NCBI GenBank assembly: GCA_950295325.1
Contig: OX485808.1
Coordinates: 16,572,527-16,636,526, forward strand
Direction of reading: 5' to 3'
DNA: 64,000 nt
DNA from: Polytrichum commune
Taxonomy: Eukaryota > Streptophyta > Polytrichopsida > Polytrichales > Polytrichaceae
Position numbers and translations under genes: made by a program. Position 1 is the first letter of the stretch. Every line of letters starts with the position of its first letter. The notes beneath the pieces are model-generated. The model saw only the letters and a list, made by a program, of their open reading frames with translations. It searched no databases and had not been told where the DNA came from. This document shows, piece by piece, positions 1 to 11,537 of this stretch.

Positions 1-2219
1 AGTAAAGTGAGATAAATACATACATTTTTGAATATCATGAATGGGTAGGTTATTCATGACACTTATCATGAGCATGTGGCCTTCTTATTGTCTATATTGG
101 TAATGCCAAAACATCAACCACTCCGACAAGTTGTACATGCTCTGTGGTTGCTCCCAATGACAATCACCAAGCTCATATTACATGCTATTTGACATCCGCC
201 CCCTCGATAATTTTGGCAGCTTTGTAGTCCTTGCAAAGTTGCTTTTGTTGATGCTAGAACGAAGGTTGGATGTGGTTTTGTGTTATTTTATCCATATTGA
301 CAAACCAATGGAAAAGACATGTACGTTTGCACCCTTCTAGGGGAACGGTTTGATTACCATCATTGTTAAACCTTCCTCACAACATTCAATTTGCACATGC
401 ATTGTCCGCCATGAAGCCCTGGAAATTAACAGTTAACATTGCTTATATTATTATCGAGCATGACTACATTAAAATACTCTCATAACAAGGTGTGGGTCTT
501 AGCATCCTCCAATTGCAAATCACAACATGTTATAGTCAAAACCTTGCAGTGTTTGTTGTTGTACACATTTGAACCCAAAGTGGACTTTAAGCGTCATTAT
601 ACTATCCATTGGACTCATCTCACTTTGAGTAAATTGTTTAGAACCAAGCACGTAGTTCTTGAAGTTATGTGAGGCTAGAGTGGAGAATTTATCCATGATC
701 ACCTCTAGTGGAGCTCCATGAAGATATTTCTTCTCCCCAGGGGGAGGGAACTGGATATAGTGACCAACTATGGATTTTTAACTTGCAACTATGAGAATCG
801 TTGAGTTCTTAGCAGTTGGGGTTTTGGACACCTCATTAGCCACACATTGAAAAAACTATTTCTAAGGACTTGCATTGCACTCCAATGGACACGTGGTGGT
901 TTTGAACACCCAAATGGATGCATGCACATGACATTCCAAAATATTGTGAATGAATGTCTATAATTCTTGCTAGACACACTACAAAACAAATGGGTGGGGA
1001 TCAACAAACCTTGCAATGAGCCCTTGATCTTTCAAGTGGCTCTCTACCAACTACGAATGGTGTTGTTGTAAAACCAATCCATTCATTGCTATTGCGCTCT
1101 CCATTATTTTGCAAAAGATACTCACATGAGTCATCTATGCATTGCAGATGACCGCCACATGCTCGGGGAGTGCACTTAAAGTTAAGACTAGGAATCACGT
1201 GAGTGCGTACTTTTGACCCCCCTATGTATGTACTAAAAAATCATCTAAAATTTGTAAAACAAATATGAAGTTGTTAAACACAATCTAAAGTTCTTGTTGT
1301 ATAAATTTCAAAAAATAATCAATTATAAATATTTTTAAATTGATTTTTGAAGCAAAAAACAACACATTTTAGTTCAAACTTCTATCATTTTTTTAATAAT
1401 TTAAAAAAGAATCATCCTAAAATTTATACCAAGTGATAGATATATACGTAATGATTTGGCACTTAAAATTTCTTAATTTAAAAACTATTTTAAGGCCAAG
1501 TATTGTAGGGGGTATGCCATTAAAACGCACTCACGTGTATTCTTAATCTTAACTTTAAGTGCACTCCCTGGGGCCACATGAAGTCCTCCGGAAAGTCAAA
1601 CCAAAATTATTCTTAATGTGTGTTGTTTTTGTTTTACACCAAGCATGCCCATCATAAATCTTGTCCATACCAATTGTCGACTTGCCATAAGCATCATGAA
1701 CTGTAGGATCCAAAGGTGATAGAATAAAAAATACATTCCCGTCAAAGGTTGAAGGGAGATATTTGATGTCATACACAACAATATTATCAAACTTTATTTC
1801 TAAGAGACCGTATTTGTATCTTCTACAACATTTGTTGATTTTTAGTGCGTATAGTATATTCACATTATATGTTGTTGAAGTAGGGTGCATGGGAGATTTT
1901 TTGGAACGGAGCCAAATTCATCAACATTCAAATATAGGGCGCATAATGAGGGGTTTCATTGCAAGGCGGCTCCCGTGCAAAGGAAGGAACATAGGGATTT
2001 GGAAGGAAAAGGAGAATGCCCTACAAGGTCCATCACATCAACGACATCATCATCTGAATCACTAAAGAGCATGACATCTTCTAAATGTGGTTCAATTTTA
2101 GGGTGACGAAGACTTGAGGTTTGTAGTGCGGTAGTGATGGATTCATTTGTCAATAACATTGTTGATCCATCCATCTCGAACTTAGACAACCCTATGACTC
2201 TATAGGATCTTGCACCCAA
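1..2219 (-). pseudogene. MULE-like transposase-type relic, continues past the window's left edge
   Basis: Minus-strand fragments in several frames form one collinear protein-like sequence. From right to left they are an acidic stretch (SDSDDDVVDV, about 2040), a Cys/His-rich part ending RRTSC near 1575, its continuation GGHLQC with HCKVC near 1010-1190, a block with MDKFSTLAS at about 690-520, and near 390-190 a stretch reading FMADNAHAN followed by RTCLFHW. The Cys/His-rich front and the later ADxAxAN and HW motifs resemble MULE-type transposase ORFs that I recall from plant repeats; this family call is from memory and tentative. The reading frame changes many times. A TGG codon in the ADNAHAN(W) region appears to have lost a base. 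A 411 bp element splits the gene at 1162-1572. It is not a working gene. The left end lies outside the window. Confidence 0.5.
1162..1572. mobile_element. 411 bp TIR element inserted in the transposase relic
   Basis: The two ends are inverted copies over roughly 45-70 bp. Both contain GGGAGTGCACTTAAAG and, further in, CACGTGAGTGCG. The flanks repeat GCCACATG exactly (1154-1161 and 1573-1580), an 8 bp target duplication. Removing the element and one copy joins the host reading frame across ...RRTSC and GGHLQC. The interior is AT-rich and has no ORF. An 8 bp duplication suits hAT, and long TIRs suit Mutator-like elements; the superfamily is unresolved. Confidence 0.75.
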
Positions 2220-4180
2220 TTACCAGTACAATCCTACATCCTCTTTGACTTTTGAACTAACATTGTTTCATGCAACACTCTAGTTCTAGGGGGGAGGTGT
2301 CAACCTTTAGGGCAACAATCTTCCAACCATCAACAATGTTTTGGATTGTCCCCAAACATTGTTGGTAGTGCATTCTTGAAAGTTCTCACTCTCAGCTTCG
2401 TAGTAGGAGCATTAGACACTTTGAAAACTCTAATTGAATTGTTGTATGTCATAAATGTGATGTGGCACCCATGTGGCATGAGCAAACAATTCTAGAGTGG
2501 CTAGTGTTTCTCAACACATTAAGAATACATAGTTCGACATTACAACCTTGAATCATATGTCATTGATTGTCATGTCTATGTAGCGTGCTAGAAAAAACAA
2601 GGACATTGAGGTCCAAAAGGTATTAAAACATGGGTGAGAGTGCAACTCTTTAGTAATTAAGGGTCTCAAAAAAGAAATCTACACTTATATGTAGAATTAG
2701 GTTGCCCCATGCTTGGGGAGGTGACTATCGGAATTCTAGAAAACCATGTAAGATGAAAAATAGGGTTGATTAAATTCATTTAGGATAAAACTTATAATTT
2801 CGATAGATCTACCATAGCATTGGATATATACCCCCTACATAATTACATATAAAATAGGGTGGTGGATAATTCATCCATTTTAGTAATCAATAGAAAAAAA
2901 ACATGGTGATAAACATAGGATTCCCTTAAAAGTGTGTAGTAGGATTGGTAGAATAATTATGGGTTTGACTACCTGGATGAATAAGTGTATAGTTCCTGCC
3001 CAAATTTGAATCAAGTGCATTAGTATGGAGGGAAATGTTGTGGGATATTTTTTGGGGAAGGAACGTCTTGGCGTTCCTCAATGGCTCTTGGGTTTTGCAA
3101 TGACACTGAACATGTGGGACCCTTTAACGAGTATTCAAGTGCTATCGGTTGTGTTTTGAATGGTACTTTGAATGGTTTAGGATTGATATTACTAAATGAA
3201 ACCAACTGAATGACAATTTGAATGGTATGGAATGTTTGTTGCTCACATAGTCGGTTTCGCAATGCTATAGTATTCCATCCTATTTGGTACTTGTATAATT
3301 TATAAATGCATTATTGTGCCAAAAATTAGCCTCTCTAAATAATCAGAAATAAATATATGATGCTAAAAAATACGTCAAAGTAGCTTTTATCTACAAATAA
3401 GGAGGGAAAAATATTGAGAGGTGCACATTATCGCACGTGGTTACAAAACATAAGGGGTTGTGATTGCCCGAGGCCCATGCTAATTTATAGACATTCCAAA
3501 CCACTCTTAATGTTTAATTACCATTGTAACAAAATAATTGATTTTTTAATCATACCTTGGTTTCTATTTAAAATTCATAAACTTATTTGTAATTTCTCGC
3601 GATCCAAAATCAATCCAAAGATCATATACATGGGTAAAGTGGCAATTCATTTGCAACAACAACCTTATTGCACATATGAATGTAGAATCCAACATAATAG
3701 CATCCATGTACATACAAAACATAAGGGATGTGTGTCACCCCCCAATGTGTAGTATACTATATCGGTGGAATAACATAGCAACCTTAAAGTTGTGTACAAT
3801 GATCGCTTGCCAAAAATGGATTGGCACATGGATAACCGGTGTTAGGTTCCAAGATTAAAAATGCTCGGCAAGGGAACTGGCTACTAGCTAGTAGGGACCT
3901 TAATTAAACTTGATTACATGCATGGACGGTACATAACATGCTTAGCTATGGCCCACAGAACGCCATGGCTAAGGTGAGTAACGTTATGTACCAAACGCCT
4001 TCACATGCCTTCATATCAAGTTGGTTTTCAATCGTTATTTGATTATAGTAGAGTTTGTGTTGGGATCTTTGTCACTAGGTGTTACCACCAAGCATGACCT
4101 ATGGGATTGAAAAATGTTACGAGTATTATGAAATTAAAGATGAGGAAGATGTTATTGTCATTCTGAAATTCATTTGAAAT
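2220..4180. other. No gene recognised; AT-rich DNA with dispersed repeat fragments
   Basis: Only short, unsupported reading frames occur. The phrase ACAAAACATAAGGG appears at about 3444 and 3714, hinting at a small duplicated or dispersed repeat. I see no domain, splice pattern or RNA gene. Confidence 0.5.
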
Positions 4181-4296
4181 GGTCTGAGATGGCCCCAAAC
4201 TACTGGGTGACAGTGGAGAGGTACCCTTTCCGTATGAAGTGGTTAGCGGTTCGATTTCCACTGTGAAATCTTCTCTCTACTGGACGGAAAAAAAAA
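4181..4296 (+). mobile_element. tRNA-type SINE, copy 1
   Basis: This 116 bp unit has a clear RNA polymerase III B-box (GGTTCGATTTCC, 4248-4259) and ends in a run of nine A (4288-4296). It aligns over nearly its whole length with 19951-20064 inside the LINE, including GAGATG, AAACTACTGG and GTGAAATC near the 3' part. An A-box is less clear. Two dispersed copies with a B-box and an A-rich tail point to a SINE rather than a tRNA gene, and no cloverleaf is apparent. Confidence 0.55.
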
Positions 4297-5304
4297 CTAG
4301 CTAGATAAGTAGGAACCCAAGAGTCTACCCACCGCAAGGTAAGCAATAAACCCCACCTGCATCAAGAGGATTCTTGAGCAGGGTAGGGCCAACAGACTCA
4401 AATTCATGTCAGATTGCCCGACGTTGGTTATTTATTTATTCATTCATTTGAAATATTGATTTTCATCATAAAGAGGAGGGGAAAAAAAAACTACAATGAG
4501 CTCTTAGTACTTATGATAAGTGCTTGTGGGTAATATTCTTGTCCTGAAGTTCACGTAAGAGTGAATGTTGCACAATGGGCATGTGCACCTGCTCTTATAA
4601 GCTGTATGCTACTAGTATATGCAGCTACTCCAAATCCATTGGCACAATCTTTGGGAATAATATCCCTTAAGTAGAGGTTACTTAATTGGAAATTCCGAAG
4701 ATTGATTCAACACTTCTCAAGCAAATTGATGGTAAGTTATAAGCTCATTTCTATGTCACAATAGAACTATCCTTTAAAGTCTCTATAGAATGATTTGGTA
4801 GGGGAGTTTTGACACACGCTTGACGTTAAATCATGTTTAAGGAGTGCTCAAGTGGTGTCAAAACCCAATGTTGGACCGGTGTATATGTGAATGCATGGTA
4901 TTAATAATCAACATCAATGATGGTATCAAAGAACGTACTTGTAGCCATGAAAATTGTAATACGAGTCAAAAATTGACAGTTGGTGGGCATGTCAAGGTGA
5001 GAGAATCTTTGCCTACCCGAGTTATTATTTGGGTCGATACTATTCTACACCATATGATACTAGTACAATGGCACCTAAGTATGAAGGTCCTTTGCCTGGT
5101 ATATAGACTTGAATGGTAACAAAAAAAAAATTCCGTCCAATACCCATACCTTACTGGTTTCAAAAAGTGACATCCTCATTATAGATACCCGAATGGTTTT
5201 TAATAAAATATGATATTAGTCCAACACTGGCCGAAACCCCCCAAATTGTGTGAAATGAAGGGGGAGGCATGTGACCTTGGTAATAAGACATGTGTATAAA
5301 AATC
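4297..5304. other. No gene recognised
   Basis: AT-rich sequence. The longest open frame (about 91 codons from 4844) has no recognisable motif. A short A-run lies at 5120. Confidence 0.45.
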
Positions 5305-5450
5305 AACACCTTGTCAACCTTTTGAGAGCTCCACGTTAGGTGCCTTCAAAAGTTCTCCATGACATTCATTCTTATACAAGTATCTTTTGCCAAAGTCAAA
5401 CGCCTTCCCTTCAATTCACCAACATTGGAGGCTTCACGCCACTAGGGTAT

Positions 5451-5895
5451 CATTGTCTAGGGAGATTGTTGGGCATAATCGGTCGAGATCATAGTGTTTC
5501 CAAGTCCAACCAATTACATGTTGACATCTTCATATTTTCTTTATTAATTTGAGGTATATTCTCTAAATTCCTCTAAAACGATCAGTAATTCACATGAAGC
5601 CTTGAACTTTTACTGATTATCTCTCAAACTCAACCAGTTCATTTGTAACTACACTAAATATGATATATAGTGTGACTTACTATTTGGAATTGCGCAATTC
5701 TTTAACTGTCTATTGTGCGTCTCATGTTTTACCGACCATGGTCGCATTGGTTGTTTGGACACTGTAGAACATTAACATCTATACTTGGTAAAAAAATACA
5801 GTAGTCGTAGAAAGATATAGGAACATGTAACTTCGAACAACAAGTCACACTAAATATCATATATAGTATAGTGGTTGGTTCTCCCCGTTTCATTG
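5451..5895. mobile_element. hAT-like MITE carrying a nested TA-flanked MITE
   Basis: It starts CATTGTCTAGGGAGATT and ends GGTTCTCCCCGTTTCATTG, matching the termini of the family at 11285, 16854, 29146 and 39408. Without the inner insertion at 5652-5878 it is about 216 bp, close to the 224-226 bp of the other copies. The uninterrupted sequence at about 47660-47680 shows the host site without it. No clean 8 bp duplication remains here. Confidence 0.65.
5652..5878. mobile_element. TA-flanked mariner-like MITE, nested
   Basis: The ends are inverted copies (CACTAAATATGATATATAGT / AAGTCACACTAAATATCA), flanked by TA at 5650-5651 and 5879-5880. The 227 bp body matches 33322-33538 and 58994-59211. 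Comparison with uninterrupted hAT-like copies shows insertion at a TA, which is typical of Tc1/mariner-derived MITEs. No coding capacity. Confidence 0.7.
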
Positions 5896-5990
5896 CTTGA
5901 ACACTCCTTCAACATTATATAATGTCAAAAGTGGGACCAAAACCCCCTACCAATAAACCATGAGTGTTGTGAGACTTTCAAAATATAGTG

Positions 5991-6812
5991 CAAAAATGAG
6001 TTTCAACTATATTTTAAGAGCCCCAAATCATCATCAATGATCAGATGGTTATAGAGTGGGTTATCGTGCAACAGCTGAGTAGCCCAATCAAATTTTGGGC
6101 CTTCCGTGGCCCACCAAATACTGAAAGCAGGCCTCGAAATCCCTCAAAAAACTGACCTCAAATATGTGTGTGCGAGTTTAATGTAACTCGGGCTTTTGGA
6201 ATCTAACTTGTTATTTAGCACTTGCTTCAAAGCAGATCACATGGCACCACATATCAAGGAGACCAATGGGCCATTGTCGCACCGGACCAATAAGCTAAGT
6301 ATGTGGACCCAAAACCAACACTTGACCTAAAATCGACATCTAGAATCTTGTACAATAGATACATATTGGTTACAAAGACGCACATCAGCTAAGGTTGAGG
6401 CATCTGTAACCGACAAAATGAGAGAGTTTACATCTATTTAGGAGGAGTGATAGCAAGGGAATATTTTTCTTGCAAATGACAACAAATGCTAAGGAGAGTG
6501 TTATTTTGTCAACTTTTTTCATGAATATGGAAATTGCTACGAGTTTTGAAGCGGTAAAGTTAGGGTAATACATAGTCAATTTATGGGTTAACCCATAACC
6601 GCTCATCTAAATGCTAATGCTTGGCTACAACAATTGTCAAAACTCTTATGACGGTGATCAATCACAAGTCACCGCCCACTTAACCTTAACTTTGTTTGCT
6701 TAAAAGTATAGATCTCATCCATGTCAACATTACATGACCCTAATGAGCGGTTAATTGGACATGGTTGACTATGGATGCCTTGACCTTAAACGCCTTATAT
6801 GGGGTGTTGGTT
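5991..6812. other. No gene recognised
   Basis: No convincing coding signal. One 73-codon frame on the minus strand (6606-6385) has no recognisable motif. Confidence 0.4.
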
Positions 6813-6815
6813 TTA

Positions 6816-7197
6816 GGGTGAGTTCCCATGTAGGCCACTTGCCCACCAAATTCTAGTGGGAATAAGGACAAACTCGCCTAGATGTAGATAGAATTTGGTG
6901 CCATGGTGGGGTTCGTATGTGCTAACAACTACTCTCATCTTCTCAAATCCAAGCCCTCCTCCTCCTCCTCCTCCTCCTAGAATTCGTTTTCAATGCTTTG
7001 GTGACCGGCACTTATAGGTTAAAAAGAGCTTGAGTGGGTGCATGGAAATCTAGTAGCCCATGTCCATGGCCTTCCACAATCTAGTAGACCACCATAATGT
7101 GGACAATTTGCAGCTTGTGGTTATCTACATGACAACACCTCCAACCCATTATTATCTAGAATATAGTGGGCGAGCAACCTATAATGGAAACTCACCC
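6816..7197. mobile_element. Tourist/PIF-like MITE with TTA target duplication
   Basis: The left end GGGTGAGTTCCCATGTAGG and the inverted right end GGGTGAGTTTCCATTATAGG match closely. TTA flanks both sides (6813-6815 and 7198-7200), the usual PIF/Harbinger duplication. It holds a (CTC)n-type run near 6957-6979 and no ORF. Its termini differ from those of the larger Tourist-like family listed separately. Confidence 0.65.
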
Positions 7198-7701
7198 TTA
7201 GGTCACCTACAAATGAAACTTTAAACCCTTGAATGTGTTGCATATAGTGTCCAGACAATGTGTTGGAATCATCTTAATCTTGTGGGAATAACATTTTTAA
7301 AAATCCATGTATAGTAATAGAAAATATAAGCTTAACCCTTATTGTGTTCATTTTAGGTTTACTTACCTAAACTGGTAAACTGCGGTTAAGTTGAAAATCT
7401 ACCCACAGATTTCATCAGACCTCCTATCTAAGCAAAGCTTGGAATTTTGCTTCACAATTTGGACTTTTTGGTTATCTCAATACTACACCTGGATCTGCTA
7501 CTAGACTTCCATTGCTAATTGATAAACTGTCTGTGAATTTCCACTGTTTAATTAGCTTCTATGGTGCCAAAATATGAAGGAAACATAACAACTCTACAAT
7601 TTGAAGTTAGTAATGAAATATGTATATGAGAAATTGACTAATGATGACAATTTAATGAGAAACTAATAGTCATCATTTCAATACTATCATGATCATAATT
7701 A

Positions 7702-8200
7702 GGGCCACTTCACAGATGAGCCAAGGGCCGTGACCACGAAATTATGAGAGCCCAAAAGAAAGTGTCCAAAGGCCGTCCCAACACACCTCCAAAACCATGT
7801 AGTGTGGTCACGGACCCTCAAGTGTAGTGTGAAGTCATATGTGACTAGGCCCTCAACCAAATGCTATTTCCATGGATTTCTATTCGTGCGGGTCCTCACA
7901 CATGATACAATAAAATGAATGAACGGTTGTGAGTGTTCAGAGTGCCATGGCCTCCCAGTTTTGTGTTAGGCCTACCTCCAAGAGATGGGCTTTGAATATA
8001 GTCCAAGTGACCATGAAATATGATCCATTCGATGCCATGTAAGAATCCATATAGACTTTACATCCATCTTGCATTCACCAACTCCAATGGTCCCGCAAGC
8101 GTATTGTGAAGTGAACTTGGACCAGCTCTGCTTGTTCCACCAATGAGAGTGCTTGAAGTGTAATGATCACGGGCTATCAGTCTCATGTGTGAAGTGGCCC
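7702..8200 (+). mobile_element. Tourist/PIF-like MITE, GGGCCACTTCAC family, copy 1
   Basis: The termini are GGGCCACTTCAC and GTGAAGTGGCCC, flanked by TTA on both sides (7699-7701 and 8201-8203). The 499 bp body is closely related to copies at 10799-11537, 31512-32009 (inverted) and 55143-55636 (inverted). There is no transposase; it would depend on an autonomous PIF/Harbinger-type relative elsewhere. Confidence 0.8.
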
Positions 8201-8203
8201 TTA

Positions 8204-10798
8204 CTCATGGATCGTTATCATATTATCTGCCTATAAATACAACTCACTCAAGACCTGGAGTTCTAAACTAGGTCTAGGTGCAATTCGACTAATAAGGTAG
8301 TAGCACCTTAAAGCAAGAAGTTGAGGAATTTGGTATACATGTGGTAGCCATATGAACCGTATTAAAAAAATAAAAAATAAAAAATCCCATCTAGGAAAAG
8401 AAGAGAGTTGGGGTACTACAATACTTGTTTCCAATATTGAAATAAATACAAAATTTTGAAGTGAAAATTGTGTTGTCACCTAAAACCATTAGGAAGACTT
8501 GATGTTCATATGGTGAATATTCTCATAATTAATATATACTTATATGCAAGACTTTAGGGTGTTGGTTTTGGGTGGGGTGTTGGTCTTACCACCCTCCACA
8601 TTATAAAAGTTTTATCGATCAAGGACATTCATTAACTTAGACTACAACGTTTATGGTTTTTAGTGCCAATTACTATTACAATGTGCAAATGGTCATACTT
8701 TATTGGCTCTACCACAAGGAAAGAGACCTAGGGGTGGATTCTAAAATGGGCCAAAGTTTGGCAGCCAATTGGAATCAACCACATATGTGTTGTGATTTTA
8801 TGGTTTTAGTAGTTCACTCTTCAAGTGGAGTCCATTTGTACATGAGTGAGTATTGATCCAAACTTTAAAGTGCTCTCTAAAACAAGTTGTTTGACCTTGG
8901 TTAAAAAACCAACATAAATTAGCCACGTGTGTGGGATAATAATAGGGTAGAGCACTCTTGCAACTAGCCACTTGTTTCAACAAGTACAGTTTGGTAGTTT
9001 AGACATTATAGAACATAAAAGACTTTGTGTGGTTTTAAAATATCACAAAAAAACTTTGTATTCAAATAAGAAAGTCATGGCATTGTGTAACTTAGGATAG
9101 TTAGTGACACTAGGTTTTACGAGCAACGAATTTCCACATCTAGGAATCTCATTTTCCTCACCCACACCTCCTAGGGATATATTCAACAACTCACATGACT
9201 TTCAAAATGCCCAATAATATTCTTAAAAATTGAAATCTTGAAACTTGAAATGACAATGAAGTACTCTACTTGAGGTGTTCGCAATATCAAAAAATTAATT
9301 AAAAATAAAATAACATTATATTCTTCCATGTCCCAATGACTGCACCTACATGGACCATGTTTTATATTAGACCCCCTAACATAGGTGCCGTGAATTCTAA
9401 GCCATGAGCAAGGAAATGTGAGGCTTATGTGGTTTTGAGGTGGTTTTATTTGACATCTACATTTGACTGCTATATGGCATGGCATGTTGTTAAGAACAAC
9501 CACTAAAAAGACATGAATTATGATAAGAGTTAGAACTTTGTGCTCATAATATAGACACCGCAACTATTTTGATTCAACCCCATTTTGAAAATTGATATGA
9601 CAATTTGTGTGATTCACAATTGCTAACCGGATGGCACAATTTTGATCAAACGGTCATAATTGTTTGTGGGATTGCCTACAAGTGTCCACAATAGGATCAC
9701 ATAAACTACGTGGACCTTGTGTGCTCACTCTTCATAGGTTGACACCTGTATTTGAGCACAATATATGACCAAAAAAACTTGTTATTAAGAACGGACACCC
9801 AAAAATCTCATGTGACAACGAGATTGAAGTATGTAATTCATGATATAGACATCATTTTAGGTTCAACAACTATGATGAATGGGAGGGCATAGTATGCGAT
9901 CATGTGAAGAACAAATCAACCTTAAAATTTTCCAATTATTGAATGTTGCTCATCAGCTCTTGATCTTAAAAAACTTAGATGTATATAAGGTAGAAATACC
10001 ATAAGCGGTTAACCATGCTCTAGCCGTGCACTAGACCGCCATCATAATGGTGAAGTGCCATTTCTAAAACGAATCATGGCTCGGCAACAACTTCAATGCG
10101 TGTACACTTAGTGTAGCCAATGGGAGTCAAGTGATAATGTACTCATGAGGTAACTGATTTAGGCAATGTTATGTATGAAAATGCAGATTACCGTGTTCGG
10201 TGTAGGGAGAATCTAGTGAACGAGTAGGGGGTTGGACGACTTTCGACTTTGAAAAATTGTAGCATTTTTTTGTATAGGACAGAAAAATATGAAACAACTT
10301 GCATTCTTCATGAATCCTTCTCGTCTATCTTAGAAAATTATCTCATGATTGTCAGACCAGATCTTCAATGCGAATCACCATATTTTCACGTGTTATGGTA
10401 TTTCTACCCTATATATGTGTGATTTGCAATCGCTCACCGAATGACACAAACCTACATGTTCAATCCAACAGTTAAAATTTTCATTGGGCCCACAATAGGG
10501 GCAAGCAAGGTGGTAGCTAGTAGTGGGAGTGTGGGTCATTATATTGAATGCACTGCAATATAATTTGGCACAGGCACGCTTGACTTAGTCTGAACCGGTC
10601 ATTTATGAGGCCCGTCAATCTAGAGGAATAACTGACAAAAGCAAGGGAATATACATCTATATTCCTAAAAAATTCCCTCATAATTTGTCAACACAAACTC
10701 GCTTCTAACTTACATGCAATAGGCTGGAAACTGGCGTCAAAAGCCTTTGAGATGGAAAGCTCACTCCGGTGTTGGGGGAGGTTTTTGGGCCACAATCA
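8204..10798. other. No gene recognised; dispersed repeat fragments
   Basis: About 2.6 kb without credible coding sequence. A partial match to the TA-flanked MITE interior occurs at about 8985-9130. Related phrases (TGATTCACAATTGCTAACCG at 9611 and a diverged form near 10430) suggest another degenerate dispersed repeat. The 126-codon minus-strand frame at 9563-9183 is low-complexity and unsupported. Confidence 0.45.
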
Positions 10799-11537
10799 GG
10801 GCCACTTCACACACGAGCCAAGAGCCGTGACCATGAAATTGTGAGAGCCCAAAAGAAAGTATCCCAAGGCCGTCCCAACACACCTCCAAACTCACGTAGT
10901 GTGGTCACACGCCCTCAAGTGTAGTGTGAAGTCATATGTGACCGGGCCCTCAACCATATGCTATTTCAACGAGTTTCTATTCATGCGGGTCCTCACACAT
11001 GATAAAATAGAATAAATCAACGGTTGTGAGCGTTCGAAGTGCCATGGTCTCCCGGTTCTGTGTTAGGCCTACCTCCAAGAGATGGTTTTTGAAAATAATC
11101 CAAGTGACCATGAAACATGATCCATTCGGTGCCATGTAGGAATCCATGTAGACTTTACATCCATCTTGCATTCATGTACTCCATTGGTCCCTCAAGCGTA
11201 GTGGGAAGCGAACTTCGACCGGCTCCGTCCTTTCCACCAATGAGAGTGCTTGAAGTGTATTGGTCTGGTCACGGGCTCTCAGTCCAGTGATCAGGGAGAT
11301 TTTTGGTCATAATCGGCTAAAATCCTAGTGTTTGCAAGTCCAACCGGTTACATCTTGACATCCTCCGGTTTTCCTTCATTAAATCAGGGTATATTCCATA
11401 AATTCCTCTAAAACGATCGGTAATTTTCCTGCAGTCTTGAACTTCAACCGGTTATTTCTCAAACTCAACCGGTTCATCTGTAACTAACTGCCGGTTCTCC
11501 CCGATCATTGTCTCAGCCTTGTGTAGTGAAGTGGCCC
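10799..11537 (+). mobile_element. GGGCCACTTCAC-family MITE, copy 2, with nested hAT-like MITE
   Basis: Same orientation and body as the copy at 7702, ending GTGAAGTGGCCC at 11537. It is about 240 bp longer because a hAT-like element (11285-11510) and its target duplication sit near the right end. The flanks are TCA and TAA, so the 3 bp duplication is imperfect. Confidence 0.75.
11285..11510. mobile_element. hAT-like MITE with 8 bp target duplication
   Basis: It begins CAGTGATCAGGGAGATT and ends GGTTCTCCCCGATCATTG. The flanks are TCTCAGTC (11277-11284) and TCTCAGCC (11511-11518), a 7/8 match. The CAGTG terminus and the 8 bp duplication fit hAT. It interrupts the right end of a Tourist-like MITE, so it inserted later. 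Confidence 0.75.

Larger units (their letters stand above)
5305..5990. repeat. Dispersed foldback repeat, interrupted copy
   Basis: The outer parts (5305-5450 and 5896-5990) align with the uninterrupted copy at 47520-47757 in CNOT9 intron 4. Both share TTTTGAGAGC, GGTGCCTTCAAAAGTT, AGTCAAACGCC and CTTGAACACTCCTTCAACAT. The copy here is split by a hAT-like element at 5451-5895, so it is the oldest layer of a three-level nest. Confidence 0.65.

Noticed and set aside
3414-3752. 112-codon plus-strand ORF
   Set aside because: No motif, internal repetition of a dispersed phrase, and no splice partners.
4181-4296. Functional tRNA gene at the B-box
   Set aside because: No convincing A-box or cloverleaf; a second dispersed copy and A-rich tail indicate a SINE.
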